10,344 nt of DNA, from positions 1 through 10,344 of the forward strand of contig DVEE01000440.1 in assembly GCA_015295885.1 (NCBI GenBank), in the 5' to 3' direction. A model generated the notes under the pieces. That model did not search any database. It had not been told where the DNA came from and was given only the letters and a program-made list of their open reading frames with translations. Position 1 is the stretch's first letter. Every line of letters starts with the position of its first letter. Positions 1-6,086 of the stretch are shown here, piece after piece. This DNA is from Leptolyngbyaceae cyanobacterium M65_K2018_010. Lineage in GTDB: Bacteria; Cyanobacteriota; Cyanobacteriia; Phormidesmidales; Phormidesmidaceae. Made by a program: the position numbers and the translations under genes.

Positions 1-395
1 TAGCCCAGTTGGGATGAAAGGCGATCGCGGGTTTGGAGCAGGGTGTGGTAAGTGCTTAAAATACCCCCCTGGGCCTGGGCCGCTTCCTGTAGATTGTCCA
101 GCAACTGCATGTAGCTCTGCACGCATTGCGCCTCGGACACTTCCTCATCCTTGGCCAGCAAGCGCACCCGACCAATTTCCTGCAGGTAGAGGCGGACCAA
201 GTCGGTGGTGTGTCGGCCTTTGAGCAGCGCTGCCGGATCAACCTCCAAATCTTCGGGGGGCGCATCCCCAGCGGCAAAATCAGGCATAGAAAGATCATCG
301 CCAGGGTGCATCAGATTGCTGAAAGGAGATTCCGGATCCGATGCACCAGCCTTGATTGGGGCTGTGTCTCTGCTATAACGGGGTGTTGCTACCAT
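1..395 (-). CDS. sigC: Group 2 RNA polymerase sigma factor, SigC-like, N-terminal part (runs off the window)
   Basis: Directs RNA polymerase core to a subset of promoters; group 2 sigma factors are the non-essential sigma-70 relatives of cyanobacteria. Only the first 131 codons lie in the window. Residues 1-62 are an acidic, low-complexity leader. Residues 63-93 read TTDLVRLYLQEIGRV followed by RLLAKDEEVSEAQCVQ, the region 1.2 signature of sigma-70 proteins. The RLYLQEIGRVRLL form with EEVSEAQ is what I associate with SigC rather than SigA, SigB, SigD or SigE; that assignment is from memory. DNA-binding regions 2-4 lie outside the window. The chosen start is the ATG whose first base is 395 (MVATPRYS). 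In-frame GTG at 404 and ATG at 428 are alternatives, and none has a clear Shine-Dalgarno sequence. The gene is transcribed away from the PCP_red gene. Confidence 0.82.
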   Translation of the reverse strand, partial: MVATPRYSRDTAPIKAGASDPESPFSNLMHPGDDLSMPDFAAGDAPPEDLEVDPAALLKGRHTTDLVRLYLQEIGRVRLLAKDEEVSEAQCVQSYMQLLDNLQEAAQAQGGILSTYHTLLQTRDRLSSQLG

Positions 396-718
396 GACAC
401 TCACGAATAACGCGTACAGATTAGCCATCAGTTGGCGATGGACTTAGTGTTCCCTGGGGGCACTTTTTTACAACAAATAGGCCCGAAACCCTGGAAAACT
501 GCCCCATTCAACCGGTCCTTTGACCTCGCTGCTAGGGCCTAGACCTAGCCTAGGGGTGTTTTCCCCGCAGCCCTGTTGTCCGTCAACTGACACTGTAATC
601 TACGCGCCCCACCCCCCCCATTCCTGAAAGAACGTTACACCTTGGCCAAAACCTTACATTGGCTCTCCCAATGCCGATAGGATGTGAATATTGGTTTTTT
701 CAGGTAGCCCTTTTGCCC
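396..718. other. Divergent intergenic region between sigC and the PCP_red gene
   Basis: I see no gene in these 323 bases. They should hold the promoters of both flanking genes, but I could not assign a -35/-10 pair on either strand. Two structures stand out. At 532-554 there is a cluster of CCTAG/CTAGG words (CCTAG at 538, 544 and 549; CTAGG at 532 and 550) that can fold on itself. At 657-673 there is a perfect inverted repeat, CATTGG-CTCTC-CCAATG, just upstream of the PCP_red gene. The stretch near 601-620 is C-rich. Confidence 0.5.
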
Positions 719-889
719 ATGACCGATACCCCTCCCTGGACGGCCGCGGCCCAAGCCAAGCTCAGAAATATTCCCTATTTCGTCCGCACTCAGGCCAGAA
801 AACGAATTGAGGACGTGGCCCGCGAACAGCAGGCGGAGGAAATTACGCCGGAGATGGTAGAACTGGTGCGCCTGGAGTATGGTCAATAG
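719..889 (+). CDS. Free-standing PCP_red domain protein (protochlorophyllide reductase-type domain)
   Basis: This 56-residue protein is almost entirely one PCP_red domain. That domain is otherwise found at the C-terminus of ChlB, a subunit of the light-independent protochlorophyllide reductase. The recognisable pattern is a Trp-Thr start (WTAAAQAKL, residues 7-15), then NIPYFVRTQARKRIED (17-32), then EEITPEMVELVR (40-51). This gives two predicted helices and lacks the long nitrogenase-like part of ChlB. The start is the ATG at 719; the open frame extends upstream only through a TTG at 659 with no domain-like sequence. The Shine-Dalgarno is weak (AGG near 702). No signal peptide or membrane segment is visible, so it should be cytosolic. 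A role in chlorophyll synthesis is inferred from the domain only; it may be regulatory or bind a partner. It is not in an operon with its neighbours. Confidence 0.82.
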   Translation: MTDTPPWTAAAQAKLRNIPYFVRTQARKRIEDVAREQQAEEITPEMVELVRLEYGQ

Positions 890-957
890 GGCTGAAGGTT
901 CTGCTCGCCGTTTGGATAGTGGCCAAACCAGTCCACCCCGTGAAAACGGAGCCCACT

Positions 958-983
958 AAAAAGAGCGCCCCATGGGAGCGCTC
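958..983 (-). terminator. Rho-independent terminator of petE
   Basis: Read on the minus strand this is a stem GAGCGC/GCGCTC, which continues with CCC/GGG-type pairing past one bulged base, followed at once by a run of five T (plus-strand A at 958-962). It lies about 60 bases after the petE stop. On the plus strand the hairpin is followed by CTAACC, not T, so it serves petE rather than the PCP_red gene. Confidence 0.82.
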
Positions 984-1041
984 CTAACCGTCAATGACGG
1001 CCCTATCAGGTTGACGGCTGGTGTAGGGAGAACCCCCTTAC

Positions 1042-1458
1042 CTATTTTTCCAAAATGACCTTGGCGACCATTCCGGCACCCCGGTGAGGCGCGCAGTAAT
1101 AGGTATAAGTGCCAGCCGGCATATCACTGCTGAAGGTGGTGGAGTAGCTTTCCCCAGGGGCAAAGGTAAGCTGGGTATGGGAAAGACTGTCGGCCAGGGC
1201 TTTGTCACCAGGAGAGGCGCCATCGTCAAAAACGACGTTGTGGGGCGCCATTTTGTTATTCACCCAGGTCACAGTATCGCCGGGCTTAACGGTAATGGTG
1301 CTGGGTTCGAACACCAGTAGCCCTGCATCGGAACCCATTTTGACCTCATAGTTGGTGGCCGAAGCCGGAGCCGAGGCTAGCGTCAGAGCACCCACTACGA
1401 GCAAAAGGGATAGAAAAACGAGGCCCAGACGCTGGGCGGCACGAAAGACACGTTGCAT
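1042..1458 (-). CDS. petE: Plastocyanin precursor
   Basis: Small blue-copper protein of the thylakoid lumen that carries electrons from cytochrome b6f to photosystem I. The precursor is 138 residues. Residues 1-34 form a signal peptide (basic MQRVFRAAQR, a Leu/Val-rich core, then ASAPASA before the cut), leaving a mature protein of 104 residues, a usual length for the family. All four copper ligands are present: His73 in APHNVVF, then Cys122, His125 and Met130 in the YYCAPHRGAGM block (mature 39, 88, 91 and 96). The start is the ATG at 1458, preceded by AGAGGT five bases upstream; a longer TTG frame to 1491 is ignored because it spoils the signal peptide. The gene lies downstream of psbV on the same strand, 252 bases away, with hairpins between, so it probably has its own promoter. 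Copper-dependent regulation is common for petE but is not visible here. Confidence 0.97.
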   Translation of the reverse strand: MQRVFRAAQRLGLVFLSLLLVVGALTLASAPASATNYEVKMGSDAGLLVFEPSTITVKPGDTVTWVNNKMAPHNVVFDDGASPGDKALADSLSHTQLTFAPGESYSTTFSSDMPAGTYTYYCAPHRGAGMVAKVILEK

Positions 1459-1502
1459 AACTACCTCTAAAGGCTGAAATCTCCAGTTCAATCGGAAAGG
1501 GT

Positions 1503-1517
1503 GGCTGCCTAACAGCC
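1503..1517 (-). promoter_or_regulatory. Small hairpin in the probable petE leader
   Basis: Perfect 5-bp inverted repeat GGCTG-CCTAA-CAGCC about 45-60 bases upstream of the petE ATG. A possible -10 (TAAGAT, minus strand, 1533-1528) with a poor -35 (TTAGAA at 1554-1549, spacer 15) lies just upstream, which would place the hairpin at the very start of the mRNA. The promoter call is weak. Confidence 0.3.
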
Positions 1518-1557
1518 CTCCATTGGCATCTTACCTGGTTGAACCGACTTCTAAGCG

Positions 1558-1591
1558 CTCAGTTTGGGGGTAATTTCCCCCCTTCCCTGAG
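1558..1591 (-). other. Nested stem-loop between psbV and petE
   Basis: Outer arms CTCAG (1558-1562) and CTGAG (1587-1591) enclose a G5/C5 stem (1566-1570 with 1577-1582) around the loop TAATTT. No T-run follows on either strand, so it is not a textbook terminator. It may stabilise the 3' end of psbV mRNA or act upstream of petE. Confidence 0.45.
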
Positions 1592-1617
1592 GTCCAGGGG
1601 CGGATCTCACTGCCACT

Positions 1618-1645
1618 ATGGGTTCAGCGGGATGGCTTAACCCAT
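1618..1645 (-). terminator. Possible 3'-end hairpin of psbV
   Basis: Inverted repeat ATGGGTT (1618-1624) with AACCCAT (1639-1645), continued inward after one mismatch by AGC/GCT around a 6-base loop. It sits about 65 bases past the psbV stop. There is no T-tract, so it could be an RNA-stabilising or processing hairpin rather than a terminator. Confidence 0.4.
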
Positions 1646-1710
1646 GACGGCCGCACAGGGCATCCCAATGGCAGAACTCACACCTGTCTCGGTTCATCTG
1701 CTCGATTCAC

Positions 1711-2217
1711 CTAAATGGGAGGAGCGGAAAAGCGAGTTTTACCTGAACCCCACATTTCACCTACGACCTTGGGTTGCAGCAAAATATGCCCCGAAATCGC
1801 AACGAGGTCTTCTTCGGTCAAACTACGCATTTTGGGGAAGATGTCGGCGCTTTTTTTGCTGGGGTGAACCTGGGAAATATCGGTCAGCCCATCGTAGGTG
1901 GTGGGTGCCTTCAGATAATCCACCAGGGTCTCAATGTTGTCGCGGGGGGGCAACGCACCGGCCAGGGATTCAGGATCTAGGCCAACGGTGGGGTTGGTTT
2001 TGGTAATGCCACCCACATGGCAAGTGCCACAGGCATAGTTGAACTGACGGCGTCCACGGGTCACTTGCTCTAAGGAGAGCACGACGGTGTCGCCCTCTGG
2101 ATTGAGCTTAACGGTGCGGGTCGCCTCATCTAGCTCAGCCGCGATGGCGTCTCCCATGACCAAATGGCTGACAAAGAAGAGCGCGATCGCAACTAGCCAA
2201 ATGCATCTCTTCAGCAT
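1711..2217 (-). CDS. psbV: Photosystem II extrinsic protein PsbV (cytochrome c-550), with atypical C-terminus
   Basis: Lumenal haem protein that caps the photosystem II donor side and supports the manganese/calcium/chloride cluster. Residues 1-26 form a signal peptide ending DAIA before AELDEAT. Haem attachment is at Cys63 and Cys66 with His67 (CGTCH); the second axial ligand is His118 in QVHPSKKSADIFPKM (mature 37, 40, 41 and 92, matching the family). HVGGITKTNP and PPRDNIETLVDYLK are typical blocks of true PsbV, not the PsbV2 paralogue. The ATG at 2217 has a strong GAGGAG Shine-Dalgarno. The tail is odd: after KVVGEMWGSGK the protein reads TRFSAPPI, where PsbV normally ends within a few residues in a Tyr-Tyr pair. 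The mature form is therefore about 142 residues instead of about 137. A frame change does not recover the usual ending. The upstream 169 bases are AT-rich and presumably hold its promoter. Confidence 0.96.
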   Translation of the reverse strand: MLKRCIWLVAIALFFVSHLVMGDAIAAELDEATRTVKLNPEGDTVVLSLEQVTRGRRQFNYACGTCHVGGITKTNPTVGLDPESLAGALPPRDNIETLVDYLKAPTTYDGLTDISQVHPSKKSADIFPKMRSLTEEDLVAISGHILLQPKVVGEMWGSGKTRFSAPPI

Positions 2218-2362
2218 GGTTCTCCTCGAATGTATAGGGGTTAGCTATGGACATCAACACAGCAGACTTGATAAAGAGTTCTCAAGCAAGTCCATCTAGT
2301 AATGACTATCATGCCACCGAAAGGGGCCATTCCCAAGTTTTCCAGGAGATCTCGTGAATAGG

Positions 2363-2391
2363 AAAAACTAGACCTTAGCCGCCCCCCTAGT
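2363..2391 (-). terminator. Weak candidate terminator of accD
   Basis: On the minus strand ACTAG and CTAGT pair over a 15-base loop and are followed by a T-run (plus-strand A at 2363-2367). One arm overlaps the accD stop codon. The stem is only 5 bp, so this is tentative. Confidence 0.3.
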
Positions 2392-3334
2392 CCACCGCGA
2401 TGGGGGCCGCGGCATTGGAGCTAAGACCGTTGGCCCACTCGGTTTCGCTAGCCTCTAACCCTAGGGCAGGGGCGGTCCTGGGTTGATGCAGGCGAATCAG
2501 TTGGGCCAGGGTTGCCTTAAGCTGTGTGCGCGGCACAATTAGATCGACAAAACCATGGTCGCGTAAATACTCTGCCGTTTGAAAGTCGTCGGGTAGCTTT
2601 TCCCGCAGGGTTTGTTCGACCACTCGACGACCGGCAAAGCCAATGGTGGCCTTCGGTTCCGCCAGAATAATATCTCCCAGCATGGCAAAGCTGGCGGTCA
2701 CGCCACCGGTGGTGGGATGGGTCAGCACCGGTAAATAGAGCAACCGGGCTGCCTGATGTTGCTGCAAGGCACCGGAGATTTTGGCCATTTGCATTAGGCT
2801 GAGCATGCCTTCTTGCATACGAGCCCCACCTGAGGCACAGATAATAATTACGGGGCGACGATCACGGGTACCCTGCTCGATCAACCGGGTGAGCTTTTCC
2901 CCCACCACCGATCCCATACTGCCGCCCATGAACCGAAAATCCATCACCCCCAGGGCTACGGGTAGGCCATCCAGCAGGCCTAGGCCCGTTTGCACCGCGT
3001 CGGTCAGTTGGGTTTTGGTTTGGGTATCCCGCAGGCGATCGCCGTAGGCCTTACGGTCTTTAAATCCCAGCGGATCCTTAGGTTGGATATGGGTATCTAA
3101 GGGCTGCCAAGTCTGGGCATCAATTAGCTGGCGAATGCGCTCATCACTAAAAATACGGTGGTGGTGGTGGCATTCTCCACACACCCACTGATTGGCACGC
3201 AGGTCTTTGGTGTAAGTCAATACACCACATTCCTCGCACTTAGTCCACAGGCCATCGGCAATTTCCCGCTCCTGGCGGTCTTCGCTAATCGGACCAGCTT
3301 TACGACGATTGGCAAACCAGTCAAACAGGGACAT
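2387..3334 (-). CDS. accD: Acetyl-CoA carboxylase carboxyltransferase subunit beta
   Basis: With AccA it transfers the carboxyl group from biotin (on AccB) to acetyl-CoA to give malonyl-CoA, the first committed step of fatty-acid synthesis. The protein has 315 residues, the usual bacterial size. The N-terminal zinc ribbon is Cys33-x2-Cys36-x15-Cys52-x2-Cys55, followed by a four-His run (56-59). The crotonase-like carboxyltransferase core shows FMGGSMGSVVGEK (135-147), ASGGARMQEG (167-176) and HPTTGGVTASFAMLGD (206-221), including the glycine-rich turns that stabilise the enolate. The last 30 residues are a variable tail. The ATG at 3334 has only a modest AGAG ribosome site. The partner gene accA is not in the window, as is common in cyanobacteria where acc genes are scattered. 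The 221 bases upstream (3335-3555) hold no gene. Confidence 0.97.
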   Translation of the reverse strand: MSLFDWFANRRKAGPISEDRQEREIADGLWTKCEECGVLTYTKDLRANQWVCGECHHHHRIFSDERIRQLIDAQTWQPLDTHIQPKDPLGFKDRKAYGDRLRDTQTKTQLTDAVQTGLGLLDGLPVALGVMDFRFMGGSMGSVVGEKLTRLIEQGTRDRRPVIIICASGGARMQEGMLSLMQMAKISGALQQHQAARLLYLPVLTHPTTGGVTASFAMLGDIILAEPKATIGFAGRRVVEQTLREKLPDDFQTAEYLRDHGFVDLIVPRTQLKATLAQLIRLHQPRTAPALGLEASETEWANGLSSNAAAPIAVD

Positions 3335-3555
3335 ACTCTACTGGGGGCGCAACAGCGATAGAACGACCACATTCGACCCTTAACTACCCGCCCATCCAGC
3401 CGGTTGGGTCCATGGCGATAGGAATTAGCGCTGGGTTTAGATCAGGGCCACTCTTCATCCTAGCGGGTTTGGCCCCCCTGCGATCGCTGACCCAGGTGGA
3501 GAGAACTTCCTATTGCCCTATTCCAGGACTGCATCCTATCTTTTAAGCCCAGATG

Positions 3556-4608
3556 TCAATCGAGGTCTGAGGGTGAATGCTTGGTGACTCGCCAGGCCGA
3601 TTGGGATCCCAATTTTCCGGCTTTCTCAAAGACCCAGCAGCCTCGCTGGAAGGATTCATGGCCTTTGGGGCAACTGGGTTTAATCCCGATCAGGTGCTGT
3701 ACCTCTTCGCTGGTCATGACCCAGCCTCCGCTAGCCGCCCGTTCCAAAACCTCCATGTACCAGAGCGGATTCGAGGCGGAGGGAGAGCCCGCGGCCAGGC
3801 TTTCGCTGATTCGGGTCAGGGCCTGAGCAATGGTTTCTAGGTGATGGGCAATGGGGTCGCTGGAGGATAGCTGGGAGGTTGTGGCTGGAGTTGTCCGAGA
3901 ATTCAAACCGGAGGCCGGAGGGGACGGTGCAGCCGGGGGGGCCTTGGAATCCAAGGTCTCAGGGGTATCTGCCCAGAAGTCCTCGCCCAGATCGGCATCA
4001 CCTGGGGAAGGGGTTGATGCAGCGGCAGCGACGGGGGCAGAACGGAGTGGCCCCTGGGCTGTAGGGATCTCTGCCGAGGCGGGTGGAGTGGGCTGATAGG
4101 ATCGAGGCTCGGGCTTAGGCTGAGGTTGAAAGTCATGCTCTTGGATCCAGAGTCGGTTCAACTCCATAGCCCATTGCTGCAAATAGTCAGCCGTCTCGCG
4201 ATCGCCCTTTAGGGCTAACTGAGAGGCTACCTGCTGCATCATGCGCACTAGCCCTGGGCCGATCAGATCTTGATGGGCCGCTAGCAGCTCACTCTCCCCT
4301 CCCGCTGGGCAGTCGATCAACGCTTTAATCAGTTCCAGGTAGGCGGCTTCCCGATCGTCCGTCTGGGCGGGGCCTACGGTTTGGGCAACAAAGAGATGGT
4401 GAATTTGCCCAGCCAGATTGTGGAGAAATTTGGCCTCTTTCCCATTGCCCTGGTAGGCCAACTGGGTAGCCACCTGCTCCATCACCTGAACCAAATCTGG
4501 GGTGACCAGAGTTTCGTTCTGGCGCAGTAGAATCCATTCTTCCCCGCTCGGGCAAGCCAGCAACTGCTGAATCAGATTCACGTAGGCCCGTAACTGTTGT
4601 TGGTTCAT
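3556..4608 (-). CDS. Uncharacterised protein with two tandem helical repeats, Pro/Ala/Ser linker and conserved C-terminal domain
   Basis: I do not recognise a named function for this 350-residue protein. Residues 9-73 and 90-154 are two copies of one repeat with an 81-residue period. Shared features are a YxxLIxxLLxCPxGxE start (CPSGEE at 19-24, CPAGGE at 100-105), then LVxxMxQVAxQLAxxG, then an A..L...A..I..L helix. Similar CPxGEE repeats are, as I recall, common in cyanobacterial proteins of unknown role. Residues 155 to about 265 are a disordered linker rich in Pro, Ala, Ser and Thr. Residues 280-345 (MEVLERAASGGWVMTSEEVQHL, then IGIKPSCPKGHESF, RGCWVFEKAGKLGSQSAWRVTK in order) look like a compact, possibly winged-helix domain. 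No signal peptide or membrane segment is seen. The ATG at 4608 has AGGA five bases upstream. It lies upstream of accD on the same strand. A scaffold or protein-binding role would be a guess. Confidence 0.85.
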   Translation of the reverse strand: MNQQQLRAYVNLIQQLLACPSGEEWILLRQNETLVTPDLVQVMEQVATQLAYQGNGKEAKFLHNLAGQIHHLFVAQTVGPAQTDDREAAYLELIKALIDCPAGGESELLAAHQDLIGPGLVRMMQQVASQLALKGDRETADYLQQWAMELNRLWIQEHDFQPQPKPEPRSYQPTPPASAEIPTAQGPLRSAPVAAAASTPSPGDADLGEDFWADTPETLDSKAPPAAPSPPASGLNSRTTPATTSQLSSSDPIAHHLETIAQALTRISESLAAGSPSASNPLWYMEVLERAASGGWVMTSEEVQHLIGIKPSCPKGHESFQRGCWVFEKAGKLGSQSAWRVTKHSPSDLD

Positions 4609-4882
4609 GAATCCTGCTCCCCTAGCCTGAGAATGCTTCCTCTATGCTCCTGCGAAATGGTTAGGGTTAGGCCGATCGGTAATGAAGTGTATAAAAGTCA
4701 AGCCATCGATGATTACAAAATAAGTCGTTTTATTACAGAAAAATGCAACGAAGTGAAACGTTGGTTTGCTATTTCAAGATGGCTGTTAAAGTCGCTCTAA
4801 AATAGAAGCCAACGAGAGATTCTAGTCCTCTCAACCCCTAACAAAGCTTTAAAACAAACGCCTTAATTCCCTTAAGGAGAGT
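4609..4882. promoter_or_regulatory. AT-rich divergent promoter region
   Basis: Separates the minus-strand repeat protein from the plus-strand NNYAVEP protein. It is clearly more AT-rich than its surroundings from about 4680 to 4870. It holds TATAAA at 4691, TAAAAT at 4798 and an inverted repeat CAACG/CGTTG (4746-4750, 4759-4763). I could not match any of these to a convincing -35 box, so no exact promoter is called. Confidence 0.4.
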
Positions 4883-5221
4883 ATGACCATGACGACTCAA
4901 GATGACCTGAAACCTACCCCATCCCACTATGATCCCCACATTGTGCCGGCAGAAACGGCGGCACGGGCAGATCGGGAAGGGGATGCCTTTGGCCATGTGG
5001 ATCATGACCCCAAGAACCCTGAACATATCCACACCCGTGACGGCTACACCATCGACCAGGAAGGGTTAATTAATAATTACGCCGTTGAACCCCCTATGTA
5101 CATCCATGAACCTGGGGATTTGGATGAGGTGGAGAAAGCCAATGCTGAACAGCGCGCTGCGGACCGCAAAGCCATGGAAGAGTCCCATGATTGGCACCAC
5201 AAAGGCCCCGGTGTGATCTAG
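4883..5221 (+). CDS. Small soluble cyanobacterial protein with Hlip/Psb34-like NNYAVEP motif
   Basis: A 112-residue, charged, His- and Asp-rich protein with no signal peptide or membrane helix. I do not know an assigned function. Three blocks look conserved: SHYDPHIVPAETAARADREG (14-33), HTRDGYTIDQ (50-59), and GLINNYAVEPPMYIHEPGD (61-79). The last resembles the (L)NNFAxEPxxY segment near the N-terminus of high-light-inducible proteins and of Psb34, where it is thought to contact CP47 of photosystem II. Here it occurs in a protein without a transmembrane helix, so a photosystem II link is inference. The ribosome site AAGGAG (4874-4879) is 3 bases from the ATG at 4883 and 9 from a second in-frame ATG at 4889; the latter, giving a 110-residue protein, may be the true start. 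It lies on the same strand as the pentapeptide gene and psbU. Confidence 0.8.
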   Translation: MTMTTQDDLKPTPSHYDPHIVPAETAARADREGDAFGHVDHDPKNPEHIHTRDGYTIDQEGLINNYAVEPPMYIHEPGDLDEVEKANAEQRAADRKAMEESHDWHHKGPGVI

Positions 5222-5291
5222 CCAGGGTTCTGGATCGATAGTTAAAGCATGGGTCAGGGTGAACGTTAGGATCAAACCAGCCCATGCCCTT

Positions 5292-5309
5292 CTCTGGCTC
5301 AGCCCAGAG
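5292..5309 (+). other. Hairpin in the 5222-5374 intergenic gap
   Basis: Perfect 6-bp inverted repeat CTCTGG/CCAGAG over the loop CTCAGC, about 70 bases after the preceding stop. No T-run follows. It may end the upstream transcript or be structure in the leader of the next gene. A second 7-bp inverted repeat (GCATGGG at 5247, CCCATGC at 5281) flanks its left side. Confidence 0.3.
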
Positions 5310-5326
5310 CGTCGCGGTCTTGACTA

Positions 5327-5354
5327 CTTCAAAGCAAAAACTTCAAAGCAAAAA
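5327..5354 (+). repeat. Tandem 14-bp duplication upstream of the pentapeptide gene
   Basis: Two perfect adjacent copies of CTTCAAAGCAAAAA (5327-5340 and 5341-5354), ending 10 bases before the AGGAG ribosome site of the next gene. This could be a replication-slippage product or a duplicated leader element. Confidence 0.85.
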
Positions 5355-5374
5355 TTCAGGAACAGGAGTTGGCT

Positions 5375-5986
5375 ATGGCTACGGGTAAACTGTTTGCTGC
5401 GATCGCCCAAGCGCCCATGCCGGCTGCTGAATTGCTCGCTCGCTATGCCCTGGGAGAAAGAGACTTCAAGGGGGTCAAACTAGTAGGGGCTGATCTCAGT
5501 GGGGCAAGTTTAGGCGGCATTGACCTGAGTTGGGCGGAGCTCACAGGGGTCAACTTTTCCCACGCTGCCTTGCAAAATGCCAATCTGAGTGAGGCGAATT
5601 TAGCCGGGGCTAACCTGACCCATGCCAATTTATTTGGAGTCTTCTTAAGCGGGGCCAACCTGAACCAGGCTATGCTGACGGCCGCCAATCTAACGGAAGC
5701 GGATCTGAGTGGTGCCCAGCTCATGCAGGCTGACTTGCAGGACGCTCTGCTGCACCTCACCTGCTTAGCTGAGGCCGAGCTTCAGGCCGCCAATTTGACC
5801 GGGGCCAGAATGTGTGGAGCCAAGTTGTGGCGGGCTAACCTAGCTGAGGCTAATTTGCTGGGAGCCGACCTGTGTGATGTAAACCTCTGTGAGGCCAATT
5901 TGTGTGGGGCCAACCTAGAGGCCGCCGATACCAGTGAAGCCGTTTTGACGGGGGCAACGATGCCACCGGGGCATGTTCACGACTAA
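5375..5986 (+). CDS. Pentapeptide-repeat protein
   Basis: A 203-residue protein made almost wholly of pentapeptide repeats. A short helical cap (residues 1-26, MATGKLFAAIAQAPMPAAEL and on) is followed by an unbroken series with a central Leu, Phe or Met every fifth residue from Phe31 to Met196, about 34 repeats. A(D/N)LxG/A units such as GANLN, EANLA and GADLC dominate. Such repeats fold into a right-handed four-sided beta-helix of about 8 turns. There is no signal peptide, so it is probably cytosolic. The function is unknown; cyanobacteria hold many such proteins, and only a few in other bacteria are tied to DNA gyrase protection. Cysteines cluster in the last third (130, 147, 167, 172, 177). 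The start is the ATG at 5375, with AGGAG six bases upstream; a TTG at 5369 is ignored. It sits 100 bases before psbU on the same strand. Confidence 0.92.
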   Translation: MATGKLFAAIAQAPMPAAELLARYALGERDFKGVKLVGADLSGASLGGIDLSWAELTGVNFSHAALQNANLSEANLAGANLTHANLFGVFLSGANLNQAMLTAANLTEADLSGAQLMQADLQDALLHLTCLAEAELQAANLTGARMCGAKLWRANLAEANLLGADLCDVNLCEANLCGANLEAADTSEAVLTGATMPPGHVHD

Positions 5987-6002
5987 TCCCAAAAGGTCCC
6001 TA

Positions 6003-6026
6003 GGTGCCCCCAAAGATGCCCCCAAA
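6003..6026 (+). repeat. Imperfect 12-bp tandem repeat upstream of psbU
   Basis: GGTGCCCCCAAA (6003-6014) followed directly by GATGCCCCCAAA (6015-6026), one mismatch. It sits where the -35 region would lie for the possible -10 box at 6036. Confidence 0.7.
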
Positions 6027-6035
6027 CTCTTTTCT

Positions 6036-6041
6036 TACAAT
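6036..6041 (+). promoter_or_regulatory. Possible -10 box of psbU
   Basis: TACAAT in an AT-rich stretch would place transcription start near 6048 and give a leader of about 40 bases. No -35 consensus lies at the proper distance; the tandem repeat at 6003-6026 occupies that place, so an activator-dependent promoter is possible. Confidence 0.35.
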
Positions 6042-6086
6042 TAATTAAACACAGCTACTTACGTAACCCATAGGAGGTTGAGGATA

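Noticed and set aside
1711..1760. Frameshift as explanation of the PsbV tail
   Set aside because: The other two frames after GGTAAAACTCGC give VKLAFPLLPFR or an immediate stop, neither resembling the normal ending.
1644..2006. Plus-strand open frame opposite psbV
   Set aside because: Antisense of psbV with Trp/Arg-rich composition and no family similarity.
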